Below are positions 1 to 8,256 of a DNA stretch of 64,000 nt, one piece after another; the stretch's first letter is position 1; each line of letters begins with the position of its first letter. The DNA is from Rhodospirillales bacterium (GTDB lineage Bacteria > Pseudomonadota > Alphaproteobacteria > Rhodospirillales > Casp-alpha2), in contig JAJFII010000031.1 in the NCBI GenBank assembly GCA_021775095.1, positions 62,001 through 126,000 of the forward strand, given 5' to 3'. The notes under the pieces are model-generated. The model did not search any database, was not told where the DNA came from, and saw only the letters and a list, made by a program, of their open reading frames with translations. The position numbers were made by a program, and so were the translations under genes.

Positions 1-853
1 TGATGTTGGAAAATTGGTCTTCGCCCATACCAGCATCATAGGCCCTTTTGAACTGCTGTGCGGTTGCCAATAAAAGAACGGCCTTTTCGCCACTCTTGTG
101 CGCCAGGTTGGCTGCGGTCTGCATGTCCTTGGCGGCAATTCTTAGCCGACCTTCATTGCTGTCACGGCGGTTGACCATGTCGCTGGCAAATTTTGTAAAT
201 ACCTGCGAGCTGCCAATCCCTCCACATTCATTGACAACGTCGGCAAACACCGTTGTATCGATGTCTGTCGCCTCGCAGACTTTGAGGATTTCGGCCGCGG
301 CCAGCAAATTGATTGTGCCCAGTGCATTCTGCAGCAATTTAACCGCACTAGCCGTGCCACTTGGGCCCGCGAATCGGCTGCGGTAGCCCACACGCTTGGC
401 GAGTTTGCTGAAACCCGCATAAATCGGTTGCGGACCGGAAAACAGGAAATACAAACGTCCCTCTACGGCCATCGATGGTGTCCCGAACACCGGAGCATCG
501 CAATAGGTGACATTTTTTTCACCACATCGGGCAACAGTCTCGCCGACAAAATCCGGCGCATGGGCACCGAAATCGATGATGAGACGATGGTTTTTTGCCG
601 GCCGTGCCAGGATTTGATTTATCACAGTGCCGACAGCCCCGGGGTGCGGCAAACACAAGAAGATACAATCCGCTGTGACCGCCCCTTCGTCACCGCGTTG
701 TGCATCGAATTCGGCGCAAATCTGATCGATTTTATCCCCATCTAAATCGCGTACAATCAGCGGATGGCATGGCGAAGACAATTTGCAGGCAATTGGCATC
801 CCCATGGCACCCAAACCATAAAAAGCGTAGGAATCGGCGGAAAAGTCGTTCAT
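1..853 (-). CDS. NAD(P)-dependent beta-hydroxyacid dehydrogenase (3-hydroxyisobutyrate dehydrogenase family), 3' end outside window
   Basis: The reverse strand is open from an ATG at 853 to the window edge, 284 codons, so the C-terminal end is missing. The protein begins with a Rossmann dinucleotide motif (GLGAMGMPIA, about residues 14-23), then has the family substrate motif in the form CDAPVFGTP, and the catalytic Lys in SAVKLLQN. Family members reduce or oxidise short beta-hydroxyacids and semialdehydes. The motif KLLQN in place of the usual KxxNN is shared with the gene at 18165, suggesting one subfamily. It is divergent from the amidohydrolase at 948, and the 95-base gap carries a perfect palindrome, so both are probably controlled by the regulator at 1888-3003. 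The substrate is unknown. Confidence 0.85.
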   Translation of the reverse strand, partial: MNDFSADSYAFYGLGAMGMPIACKLSSPCHPLIVRDLDGDKIDQICAEFDAQRGDEGAVTADCIFLCLPHPGAVGTVINQILARPAKNHRLIIDFGAHAPDFVGETVARCGEKNVTYCDAPVFGTPSMAVEGRLYFLFSGPQPIYAGFSKLAKRVGYRSRFAGPSGTASAVKLLQNALGTINLLAAAEILKVCEATDIDTTVFADVVNECGGIGSSQVFTKFASDMVNRRDSNEGRLRIAAKDMQTAANLAHKSGEKAVLLLATAQQFKRAYDAGMGEDQFSNI

Positions 854-872
854 TTTGGTACCATAGTTTGGG

Positions 873-901
873 TTGATTTATTGGAATGCAACAAATACAA
901 T
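873..901 (+). promoter_or_regulatory. sigma70-like promoter of the amidohydrolase
   Basis: TTGATT (873-878) and TACAAT (896-901) are separated by 17 bases, a good -35/-10 pair. Transcription would start near 908, about 40 bases before the ATG at 948. The -10 box lies inside the palindrome at 894-913, so repressor binding there would block the promoter. Confidence 0.55.
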
Positions 902-913
902 ATATATTGTATT
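894..913. promoter_or_regulatory. 20-bp perfect palindrome, putative repressor operator
   Basis: AATACAATATATATTGTATT is a perfect palindrome in the divergent gap between the dehydrogenase (minus) and the amidohydrolase (plus). Its TACAAT/ATTGTA arms recur at 3069-3084, in front of the GntR/LacI-type regulator, with a 2-base instead of a 4-base centre. The overlap with a -10 box fits repression. Binding by that regulator is inference. Confidence 0.6.
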
Positions 914-947
914 AACACAAGATTGAATTGGTATGAGGAAAACGTCC

Positions 948-1856
948 ATGGCACACTTGCGATTTTTAGACAGCCATCATCACCTTTGGGATTTACAAGG
1001 CCTCAGCCACCCGTGGCTCCAAGAGGCACCGGTTCAGATGCATTTTGGTGACTATAAAACAATTCGAAAGGACTATCTGCCGACAGATTTTGCCGCCGAT
1101 ACGGCGGCGTTTGAACTGGTTGCATCGGTCCATATCGAGGCCGGGGTCAGGTCGGGGTTGCAGCTGCAGGAAAGCCAGTGGATAACGGAAATGCATGCGG
1201 AGCATGGCATTCCCGATGCGGCCGTTGCCAAGGCCGCCCTCGATCAGACAGGCATCGAAGCCGAATTGGAACGGCAGTCCGCAATGGATATTGTTCGTGG
1301 CGTCCGTGACATGTTATTTCCGCCCGGCCGTCTCCATGCCCAAGCCAAAGTTTCCGACAGTAACCTGGCCGACAAAAACTGGCTCCATGGGTTTTCTCTC
1401 TTGTCAAAATATGGTTTGAGTTTTGATCTTCAGGCACCGCCGCCTGTGATGGCGGCGGTTGCCGAAATGTTGGCGGAATACCCGGATACCCAGGTTGTTT
1501 TAACCCATTGCGGGTTGCCCTTGGACCGTAGCGACGAAGGTCGCGAAAACTGGCGGCAGGGCATGAAGGCATTGGCCGAACAGCCCAACTTGCAGGTCAA
1601 GATTTCCGGCTTGCCGATGACCGACAGGCATTGGACGGAAGAAAGCTTAAGGCCCTGGGTCCTCGAAACCATAGATTTTTTTGGGCCCGCGCGCTGTATG
1701 TTTGGCAGCAATTTTCCCGTTGATAAACTGTTTAGCGATTATCCCACCCTGATTTCCGCTTATTCGCGGATTATCGGCGGTTTTTCTGATGCCGAACGCG
1801 AGGCCATGTTTGTTACCAATGCCGCCGGTTTTTATCGGCTTGATATTTCGGATTGA
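948..1856 (+). CDS. amidohydrolase family 2 protein, probable sugar lactonase
   Basis: A 302-residue TIM-barrel amidohydrolase of the COG3618 type. The N-terminal metal motif DSHHHLWD is at residues 8-15, LTHCGLP and FGSNFPVDK follow in the C-terminal half as in the family. Known members hydrolyse L-fucono-, L-rhamnono- or related lactones, and 4-sulfomuconolactone. I chose the ATG at 948 because AGGAAAA sits 5-10 bases before it; an in-frame ATG at 933 has no ribosome site. Together with the mutarotase at 29808 and the SDRs of the window it could form an oxidative deoxysugar route, but no dehydratase or aldolase is in view. Confidence 0.85.
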   Translation: MAHLRFLDSHHHLWDLQGLSHPWLQEAPVQMHFGDYKTIRKDYLPTDFAADTAAFELVASVHIEAGVRSGLQLQESQWITEMHAEHGIPDAAVAKAALDQTGIEAELERQSAMDIVRGVRDMLFPPGRLHAQAKVSDSNLADKNWLHGFSLLSKYGLSFDLQAPPPVMAAVAEMLAEYPDTQVVLTHCGLPLDRSDEGRENWRQGMKALAEQPNLQVKISGLPMTDRHWTEESLRPWVLETIDFFGPARCMFGSNFPVDKLFSDYPTLISAYSRIIGGFSDAEREAMFVTNAAGFYRLDISD

Positions 1857-1887
1857 CCGCCTCCGGGATTGGGTGGCGTGGGGATCC

Positions 1888-3003
1888 TTAAGCGGGTGCC
1901 CCGGTGCTCGACCGCAGGACCCGATGAACCGGCAGGTAGGTGATACGCGGCGGCGCGTCGGGGCGGTCAATCCGGTCTTTTACGCAGCGGATTAACTCGC
2001 GAATACCATCGCTATAGTTCGAGCCGGACATCGAAAAAAACTGATAATGTTCGGAGGGAACATCGCAATGCCCCAAAATATGGACGCTGAGGTTTCCGGG
2101 CGTTTCGATCGCTAAATTTTGCAATGATTGCCTGACCCCGGCACCATCGGAAATGCCAAGACAGATCAACGCCGTAAACGGCAGTTTCCCATGGTCGGTC
2201 TTGAGCCCACCGAGCAGTTCCGTTAACGCATCACTGACCTGTTGGGTGGGATAGAGCATATTATTTAACATCATCGGCGGATGGACCTGTAGGCCCGTGC
2301 CGCGCCAATTGTCCATGCGCGAGAAATACCGGCGGGCCGCGAGGATAGGCCGGCCATGACCATCGATCGTGACCAGTCCAATATGGCGATGCCCAAGGCC
2401 GGTCAAATGGGCAACCGCATCGTCAATGGCCTCGGTCCAGTCGGTGCCGACCCGGTCGATATCAATGCCGGAAATCGAATGGCCATCGGCGACAATAACA
2501 TTGGATTTTTCCTGCAACAAATGCAGCAATCGAATGGGGATGGATTCAAAATGTGACTGCAGAATTGCGGCACCAAACTTAGGCGAACTGCGTAAAATGT
2601 ATAACATCTGGTTGGTATTCTGATAGGACATTTGAACAATGTTGGTGCCTTCCGCCGAGAGCGTCGACTGGATGCCATTTTGTACCAGAACACTGCGTTC
2701 ATTCATCCGGCTACTCGATAACATGAGATAACTGTTAAAGTGTTGCTCACCTTCGGGATCGTTGATTTCGGGGGCATTTTTTTTATGCGTCACGGGTTGT
2801 CTGGTCTTAACGACAAAGGTGCCGCGACCCACCTGCGATGACAACTGGCCGGCTTCTCGCAATTGCCCCAATGCGCCCTGAACAGTGCCCTGGCTGGCGT
2901 TAAACTGTTTCATTAATTCTCTGACCGTCGGCAGTCGGGCGCCGTCTTCGAGGTGACCAATTAGCGTCTGTAACTCGGAAAAAATTTGTTTGGAGGACTT
3001 CAT
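1888..3003 (-). CDS. GntR-type HTH regulator with LacI-like sugar-binding domain
   Basis: 371 residues. The N-terminus is a GntR winged helix (residues about 15-66: LPTVRELMKQF, TVQGALGQLREAGQL, GRGTFV). The rest (about 90-371) resembles the periplasmic-binding-protein fold of LacI regulators, with phrases such as DRVGTDW and LGHRHIGLVTIDG. This is the AraR architecture: a sugar-responsive repressor that binds an inverted repeat. It lies convergent to the amidohydrolase and divergent from sulfatase 1, between two regions with TACAAT/ATTGTA palindromes (894-913, 3069-3084), the likely operators, the second suggesting autoregulation. GGAG precedes the start. The effector is unknown. Confidence 0.85.
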   Translation of the reverse strand: MKSSKQIFSELQTLIGHLEDGARLPTVRELMKQFNASQGTVQGALGQLREAGQLSSQVGRGTFVVKTRQPVTHKKNAPEINDPEGEQHFNSYLMLSSSRMNERSVLVQNGIQSTLSAEGTNIVQMSYQNTNQMLYILRSSPKFGAAILQSHFESIPIRLLHLLQEKSNVIVADGHSISGIDIDRVGTDWTEAIDDAVAHLTGLGHRHIGLVTIDGHGRPILAARRYFSRMDNWRGTGLQVHPPMMLNNMLYPTQQVSDALTELLGGLKTDHGKLPFTALICLGISDGAGVRQSLQNLAIETPGNLSVHILGHCDVPSEHYQFFSMSGSNYSDGIRELIRCVKDRIDRPDAPPRITYLPVHRVLRSSTGAPA

Positions 3004-3068
3004 GCTCCGTCACCTTTTGTATTTCGACTAACTGACAATCGGCTAATTTCAGGACTGAAGTTCGATAC

Positions 3069-3084
3069 ATACAATACATTGTAT
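3069..3084. promoter_or_regulatory. inverted repeat upstream of the GntR/LacI-type regulator
   Basis: ATACAAT-AC-ATTGTAT: two perfect 7-base arms around 2 bases, 66 bases upstream of the regulator start on the minus strand. The arm sequence equals that of the palindrome at 894-913. On the minus strand its TACAAT could be a -10 box, which would give autoregulation. Confidence 0.5.
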
Positions 3085-3171
3085 TGCGGATCAAACGAAT
3101 TTAAATTTCCCCATATACTGCACGATACATGGGTGAAATGGGCATTTTTTAATAATACCGTGGATCCGATT

Positions 3172-3218
3172 TTGTTATTTACAAAATCAATTCGATACAA
3201 TATAAATTAAATTATATT
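3172..3218 (+). promoter_or_regulatory. candidate promoter and inverted repeat of sulfatase 1
   Basis: TTGTTA (3172-3177) and TACAAT (3196-3201), 18 bases apart, make a plausible promoter. A further inverted repeat, AATATAA (3199-3205) with TTATATT (3212-3218), overlaps the -10 box just downstream. The TTCGATACA before it repeats that at 3061-3069. This suggests the same repressor acts here, with a weaker, half-site operator. Confidence 0.4.
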
Positions 3219-3244
3219 CGCCATTCCTTGGGAAATGAAGGTCC

Positions 3245-4708
3245 ATGGTCCGAGCCGCCAATACGGTTATTTTTGTATCTGACAACCACGCGCAATCGGC
3301 AGCGGGGTGTTATGGCAATTCGGTCATACAAACGCCTGCCCTTGATTCCCTTGCAGCGCGCGGCATGCGGTTTGACAATGCCTACTGCGCAAGTCCCTTG
3401 TGCTGTCCGTCACGGGCGGCGCTCGCCACGGGACGGTTTCCCCATGAAACGGGATTTGTCGATAATGCTATTGTTTATGATGGGTCTGTTGCCAGTTGGA
3501 TGCACCGGGCGCGGGCCGCCGGATGCAAGGTGGTCTCCGTCGGCAAGCTGCATTTCCGCAGTGCAGCGGATGACAACGGTTTTTCACAAGAACAAATTCC
3601 CATGCATATCCTCGATGGCCGCGGCGGCACGACGATGCTGTTGCGGGCGACCGGTGAGGAACCGACAAATATCGGTCAATGGGAACTCTATACGCAACAC
3701 TCTGGCGTCGGCGCATCGAGCTACCAGCAATATGACCGCGACATTACCCACAATGCCATCACCTGGCTGCGTGCAAACGCCCAGCCTCAGGCTAAACCCT
3801 GGGTGCTTTTTGTCTCCTATGCGAGCCCCCATCCGCCGTTCCGGGTGCCACCGCATATTGACCAGCTTTACACCTTGAGCGAGATGCCATTACCGCAGGT
3901 TTTTTCAGCTGCCGTGCGCAGTCAACATCCGGCGATTACCCATCTGCGTAAGATCATGGACACATCGGTCATGGATGATGAGGACACGTTGCGCCGGATC
4001 ACCAAGGCCTATTATGGGTTAATTACCCACATGGACCGGCAAATTGGTGAGGTGTTGGGTGAAATGGAAGCCCTCGAACTGCTCGATTGCCGGATCATCT
4101 ATACGTCGGACCATGGCGAGATGCTGGGAAACCAGGGACTCTTTGGCAAAAGTTGCGTATTTGAAGGTGCGCTTAAGGTTCCTCTGATCCTTTCCGGGCC
4201 TGATATCGTGCCGGGGACATCAAGTGATGCTTTGGTCTCGCACGTCGATCTGTTCCCAACCCTATTGGATTCCCTAAACCTGACAGTTCAGCCGGGAGAT
4301 GCCGACTTGCAGGGACGGTCGTTGTTTAATGTCTCTTCGTTCGAACGGGACCGGAAGCTGTTTGCTGAATATCACGCAACCGGCACAACCGGTGGCGTGT
4401 TTGTCCTGCGCCAGGACCGGTACAAACTGATTTACCATGTGGGCCATCCCAACGAACTTTATGACCTGCAAGCCGATCCGTTCGAAACTGTAAATCTTGC
4501 CGAACAGCAAAAACATTCAGCGACATTGGATCATTTGATCACGGTGTTGAAAGGTCTGTGTAACCCCGAAGATCATGACCGGGCGGTAAAACAGGCGCAG
4601 GGCAAAAAGGCAGCAGAATATGGCGGACGAGATGCTATCGTTGGTTCGGGCACTCTGGTCTATACGCCGCCGCCCGGGATTAAGGCTGAGATTACGAAAA
4701 TCGTTTAA
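3245..4708 (+). CDS. sulfatase 1 (type I, formylglycine-dependent)
   Basis: A 487-residue alkaline-phosphatase-superfamily sulfatase without a signal peptide, so probably cytoplasmic. The modification motif is C53-C-P-S-R57 followed by AALATGR, with C53 the residue to become formylglycine. N-terminal metal ligands are D13/N14 and the second metal site is TSDHGEMLG in the middle. A C-terminal block (YKLIYH...ELYDLQADPFE) is usual in sulfatases and phosphonate monoester hydrolases of the choline-sulfatase branch. It precedes an SsuABC-type importer, which points to an imported sulfate ester. GAAGG lies just before the ATG. Maturation would need an FGE such as the one at 28129. Confidence 0.88.
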   Translation: MVRAANTVIFVSDNHAQSAAGCYGNSVIQTPALDSLAARGMRFDNAYCASPLCCPSRAALATGRFPHETGFVDNAIVYDGSVASWMHRARAAGCKVVSVGKLHFRSAADDNGFSQEQIPMHILDGRGGTTMLLRATGEEPTNIGQWELYTQHSGVGASSYQQYDRDITHNAITWLRANAQPQAKPWVLFVSYASPHPPFRVPPHIDQLYTLSEMPLPQVFSAAVRSQHPAITHLRKIMDTSVMDDEDTLRRITKAYYGLITHMDRQIGEVLGEMEALELLDCRIIYTSDHGEMLGNQGLFGKSCVFEGALKVPLILSGPDIVPGTSSDALVSHVDLFPTLLDSLNLTVQPGDADLQGRSLFNVSSFERDRKLFAEYHATGTTGGVFVLRQDRYKLIYHVGHPNELYDLQADPFETVNLAEQQKHSATLDHLITVLKGLCNPEDHDRAVKQAQGKKAAEYGGRDAIVGSGTLVYTPPPGIKAEITKIV

Positions 4709-4786
4709 AATTACACAGACGTCAGACGGTATCTATCGCGTATTCAGGGAAAACAGACCCCGGAGACAAAGGATCTTAAGGTTTAC

Positions 4787-5545
4787 ATGAGCACGGATGC
4801 TGGATTTATCGAACTCAACGATATCAATATGCGGTTTGGATTGCCCGCCGAAGCCCTGCCCGTCGTGTTGCAGGGGATTGATCTGTCGATCGCCCAAAAC
4901 GAGTTTGTATCCATTGTCGGGCGCAGTGGATGCGGGAAAACCACGCTTCTTAACATCGTTGCCGGCCTGGTTGAAGCCACCACCGGGACCGTTACAATCG
5001 CCGGAAACCAGGTTCGGGGGCCGGGACAGGGACAGGGCGTTGTGTTCCAGCAGCATGCACTTTTCCCTTGGTTGACGGCGATGGGAAATGTTGAATTTGG
5101 CTGTCGCAAGGCAGACATTTCCAAGTCCGAAAAACGCGAAGTCTGTCGACAATTACTGGACCTCGTCGGGCTTAGCCACGCCGCCGACAAATACCCGCGG
5201 GAATTGTCCGGCGGTATGCAGCAGCGGGTTGCCATTGCCCGGGCACTGGCACTCGATCCGGAAATTCTGTTAATGGATGAACCTTTCGGCGCGCTTGATG
5301 AACTCACCCGTATTGAGTTGCAGCAGGAACTGTTACGGGTTTGGGACGCGCGCAAAAAAACCGTGATTTTTGTTACCCATTCGATCACCGAAGCGCTGAT
5401 TCTTTCTGATCGTGTGATCCTGCTCTCGCCGCACCCGGGGCGGGTTTTTAAGGATTACCAAATTACATTGCCGCGGCCCCGCATTCGCACTGATCCGGCC
5501 TTCAACGCCATGTATCAGGAAATCTGGGAAGGGCTTTCCGCATGA
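4787..5545 (+). CDS. ABC transporter ATPase, nitrate/sulfonate/taurine type
   Basis: 252 residues of the SsuB/TauB/NrtD class. Walker A is GRSGCGKTT (residues 45-53), the signature is LSGGMQQR, Walker B is ILLMDEPFGALDE. It energises import through the two permeases that follow. Its stop overlaps the next start by ATGA, so the genes are translationally coupled. The four-gene importer follows sulfatase 1 by 78 bases with no terminator between them. A precedent is the AtsRBC aryl-sulfate transporter of pseudomonads, which belongs to this class; the substrate here is unproven. Confidence 0.9.
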   Translation: MSTDAGFIELNDINMRFGLPAEALPVVLQGIDLSIAQNEFVSIVGRSGCGKTTLLNIVAGLVEATTGTVTIAGNQVRGPGQGQGVVFQQHALFPWLTAMGNVEFGCRKADISKSEKREVCRQLLDLVGLSHAADKYPRELSGGMQQRVAIARALALDPEILLMDEPFGALDELTRIELQQELLRVWDARKKTVIFVTHSITEALILSDRVILLSPHPGRVFKDYQITLPRPRIRTDPAFNAMYQEIWEGLSA

Positions 5546-6333
5546 AGGACTGGCTTTCCCGATATGGCCCATCGTTGCTGGTTTTTGTGGTGCTGTTGGC
5601 TGCCTGGGAATTCGCAACGACGAATGGATACCTGAAACCCTATCGGTTTCCTGCACCGTCAAAAATTGCCATGGGGTTTGTTGAAATCGCAAGCGAAGGA
5701 TTTCCGGAGGATCTGACCATTTGGGTTCACACGCGAACCACCGTGGGCCGTATCCTGCAGGGTTATATAGCCGCTGTCGGGTTGGCCATTCCGCTCGGTT
5801 TTTTGATTGGCGCTTTTTCGACTTTGGAAAAACTAACGGCACCGTTGATAATATTTGGCCGTTCAATTGCGACCCTGAGTTTGTTGCCGTTGGTGATTGT
5901 CTGGTTTGGTACGGGCGAACTTACAAAAGTTGTATTGATCGGTTACGGTTGTTTTTGGACGATGATTTCTAATGTCATTGCCGGCGTCAAATATGTCGAT
6001 CCGGTTTTGATACGGGCAGCGCGAACCTTTGGCGTTAGCGGGCCGGCGTTATTTTGGCGGGTAATTTTGCCAGCCGCCTTGCCACGGATTTTTGCCGGTG
6101 CCCGAATGGCCCTTGGTGTGGGTTTTATGGTGATTGTCGGTGCCGAAATGATCGGCACCGTCGAAGGGCTCGGTGCGCTGATTATGGAAGCCCGAAATTT
6201 TTACCGAAGTGAGATAACAATCATCGGCATGCTGGTTATCGGAATCATCGGGTTTTTGATTGCATCAGGGCTTTTACACCTGGAAAAGATGCTGATTCCC
6301 TGGGATACGGGTCTGGATGAGGTGCGCCGATGA
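5542..6333 (+). CDS. ABC transporter permease, SsuC/TauC type (first)
   Basis: 263 residues with an N-terminal hydrophobic segment and the binding-protein-dependent permease (BPD) signature region AARTFGVSGPALFWRVILPAALPRIFAGAR split across the EAA loop. It would form the inner-membrane channel with the next gene. The ATG overlaps the preceding ATPase stop by 4 bases, and its own stop overlaps the next start the same way. Having two different permeases is less usual in this class, where a homodimer of one permease is common. Confidence 0.88.
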   Translation: MKDWLSRYGPSLLVFVVLLAAWEFATTNGYLKPYRFPAPSKIAMGFVEIASEGFPEDLTIWVHTRTTVGRILQGYIAAVGLAIPLGFLIGAFSTLEKLTAPLIIFGRSIATLSLLPLVIVWFGTGELTKVVLIGYGCFWTMISNVIAGVKYVDPVLIRAARTFGVSGPALFWRVILPAALPRIFAGARMALGVGFMVIVGAEMIGTVEGLGALIMEARNFYRSEITIIGMLVIGIIGFLIASGLLHLEKMLIPWDTGLDEVRR

Positions 6334-7097
6334 GCAACCGGATCTCCGCAAAAGATGTTTTGTTGGGCGGTATCGGTACGCTCGCCGTTCTCGTACCATG
6401 GGAAATCGCTGCGCGCAGCGGGATTGTCGACCCGAGCATTTTTCCGAGCCCTATCCTGGCGATTTCCAGTGCCGCCGAAAAACTCTCGGCAACCGAGGTT
6501 CTCGACCATATGGGTTGGAGTCTGTTTCGCGTTTTCAGCGGTTTCCTGCTTGGTGCCTTGGCCGGAATTACAATCGGAATTGTCGCCGGCTGGTATCGAA
6601 CGGCCGGCTATCTATTAAGGCCAATGATCGAGCTTTTGCGACCCATTCCGCCGCTCGCCTGGATTCCCCTGGCCATTATCTGGTTCGGATTGGGAGAACC
6701 GTCAAAATTTTTCCTGATTTTCCTGGGCGCTTTTTTCCCCGTCGTAACCGCCACTTACCAAGGGGTAACAAATGTTGATCCGATATTGATTAGGGCGGCC
6801 CAGACTTTTGGTCTGAAGGGGATAGACCTGTTGGTTCGTATTGTGATCCCGGGTGCCGCGCCTGACCTGGCGACGGGAATTCGAATTGGCTGGGGGTTGA
6901 GCTTTGGCGTATTGGTTGCGGCGGAACTGATCGCCGCTGACAAGGGCCTGGGATATATGATTATGCATGCCCGGTTGCTCGGATATGTGGACGTAATTGT
7001 CGTCGGCATTGTGCTTATCGGCATTTTGAATCTTCTGACCGACGGCATGATTGCCTGGTTGATCAAAAAAGGGATCGGTCGTTGGCACGAAGTCTAG
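6330..7097 (+). CDS. ABC transporter permease, SsuC/TauC type (second)
   Basis: 255 residues, several membrane helices, and an EAA loop (AAQTFGLKGIDLLVRIVIPGAAPDL) related to that of the upstream permease, so the two probably form a heterodimer that arose by duplication. ATGA overlap with the preceding gene. A 43-base gap with a strong ribosome site leads to the binding protein. Confidence 0.88.
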   Translation: MSNRISAKDVLLGGIGTLAVLVPWEIAARSGIVDPSIFPSPILAISSAAEKLSATEVLDHMGWSLFRVFSGFLLGALAGITIGIVAGWYRTAGYLLRPMIELLRPIPPLAWIPLAIIWFGLGEPSKFFLIFLGAFFPVVTATYQGVTNVDPILIRAAQTFGLKGIDLLVRIVIPGAAPDLATGIRIGWGLSFGVLVAAELIAADKGLGYMIMHARLLGYVDVIVVGIVLIGILNLLTDGMIAWLIKKGIGRWHEV

Positions 7098-7140
7098 GGA
7101 ACTATCATTATGGGATTAACAACACGAAAAGGAGGAAGTC

Positions 7141-8190
7141 ATGTTTAAAACCAAGAAACGAATAGCATTAATGGCCGGGGTCGGTTTGCTGAGTGCCCTG
7201 GTCGTTGGAGGGCCAATCAAGGCAGCGGAAATCGAGGTCGATAGCCTTGCCATGAGTTTGGGCGTTGACCTGCCGTTTTTACCGCATCTTGTGGCCTACG
7301 AAAAAGGCTGGTTCGCCGATGCGGGATTTAAAAATGTCAGTTTCAAAAAGTTCAATTCCGGAGCACAAGCCGGAGAGGCGTTGTTAGCGGATGAAATTCA
7401 GCTTTGGACGCCGGGCAATCTGCCGCCGATTTCCATGGCCCACAACGGCATTCCGGTCGTCATACTCGGTACCAATTGTATCAACCATCCGCTGGAAAAA
7501 ATAGTCGTCCGCAAGGATGCGAATGTGACAAAACCCGAGGATCTATACAAAACCAAACTTGGTTTGTTCTTAGGCTCAACGTCGGGCGCGTTGTTGGGTA
7601 ATGTGGCCGATAAATATGGTCTGGATATGAAAAAAATTCCGGCGATAAATCTCGGGCCGCCGGAAGCCATGGCCAGTATGGCAAAGAACGAAATTCAGGG
7701 CATCGTGTTTTGGGAGCCTTGGCCCTATCGGGCGCTGCAAAAAATTGACTCGGTTGTCATCCACAGCGGTACAACCAGTTACTTTGCTGCCAACAAGGGT
7801 GCCCAAGTGCAGGTTTCGAACAACCGCTCCATGTGGGTGGTCGCCGAAAGCTGGGCAAAGGCAAACCCAAAAGCAACAAAAGCTTTGGTAAAGGTCCTGT
7901 TGAAAGCACAGGCTTACGTGGCCGATCCAAAAAATCAGTCTGAGGCGGTGAAAATCTTTTCGGAGTTCCAAAAACAGCCGGTCGAAATGAACATGGCGTT
8001 AATGGACAACTACGTTTTTAATCCGACGGTGGACCAAGCCTATATTACAGATATGGACGCCATTGCGATCTTTTTGGAAAAAACCAATCGGATCAAAAAC
8101 CGCCGCGACATTCTGAGCTACACCTATACGGACCCCATCAAAGAAGTGGATCCGTCGTTGGTGAAAATCGAAGGTAAATGGAAACCATAA
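7141..8190 (+). CDS. ABC transporter periplasmic binding protein, SsuA/TauA/NrtA-like
   Basis: 349 residues. The first about 29 residues are a signal peptide (KTKKR, a hydrophobic core, cleavage near IKA-A). The mature part starts like NMT1/SsuA proteins: LPFLPHLVAYEKGWFADAGF, then LWTPGNLPP and a second lobe with FWEPWPYRAL. These bind sulfonates, nitrate, bicarbonate or pyrimidines, and in some systems sulfate esters. AGGAGG lies 5 bases before the ATG, the strongest ribosome site of the operon, as expected for an abundant binding protein. It is followed by an intrinsic terminator. Confidence 0.88.
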   Translation: MFKTKKRIALMAGVGLLSALVVGGPIKAAEIEVDSLAMSLGVDLPFLPHLVAYEKGWFADAGFKNVSFKKFNSGAQAGEALLADEIQLWTPGNLPPISMAHNGIPVVILGTNCINHPLEKIVVRKDANVTKPEDLYKTKLGLFLGSTSGALLGNVADKYGLDMKKIPAINLGPPEAMASMAKNEIQGIVFWEPWPYRALQKIDSVVIHSGTTSYFAANKGAQVQVSNNRSMWVVAESWAKANPKATKALVKVLLKAQAYVADPKNQSEAVKIFSEFQKQPVEMNMALMDNYVFNPTVDQAYITDMDAIAIFLEKTNRIKNRRDILSYTYTDPIKEVDPSLVKIEGKWKP

Positions 8191-8211
8191 ACCGCGATCG
8201 GTAATGACAAC

Positions 8212-8247
8212 TGGGGGTCCGGTTTTCGGGCCCCCAAATCTTTTTTT
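8212..8247 (+). terminator. intrinsic terminator after the binding-protein gene
   Basis: TGGGGGTCCG (8212-8221), loop GTTTT, CGGGCCCCCA (8227-8236): ten pairs with one G-T, followed by AATC and seven T. It ends only 10 bases before the next ORF on the same strand, so it likely acts as a partial terminator or 3' stabiliser, lowering expression of the oxidoreductases relative to the importer. Confidence 0.85.
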
Positions 8248-8256
8248 GGAAATACA

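Noticed and set aside
48-386. Plus-strand ORF of 112 codons at the window start
   Set aside because: It is antisense to the beta-hydroxyacid dehydrogenase, whose reading frame has clear family motifs; the ORF has no recognisable motif.
428-745. Plus-strand ORF of 105 codons
   Set aside because: Also antisense to the same dehydrogenase, no ribosome site and no family similarity.
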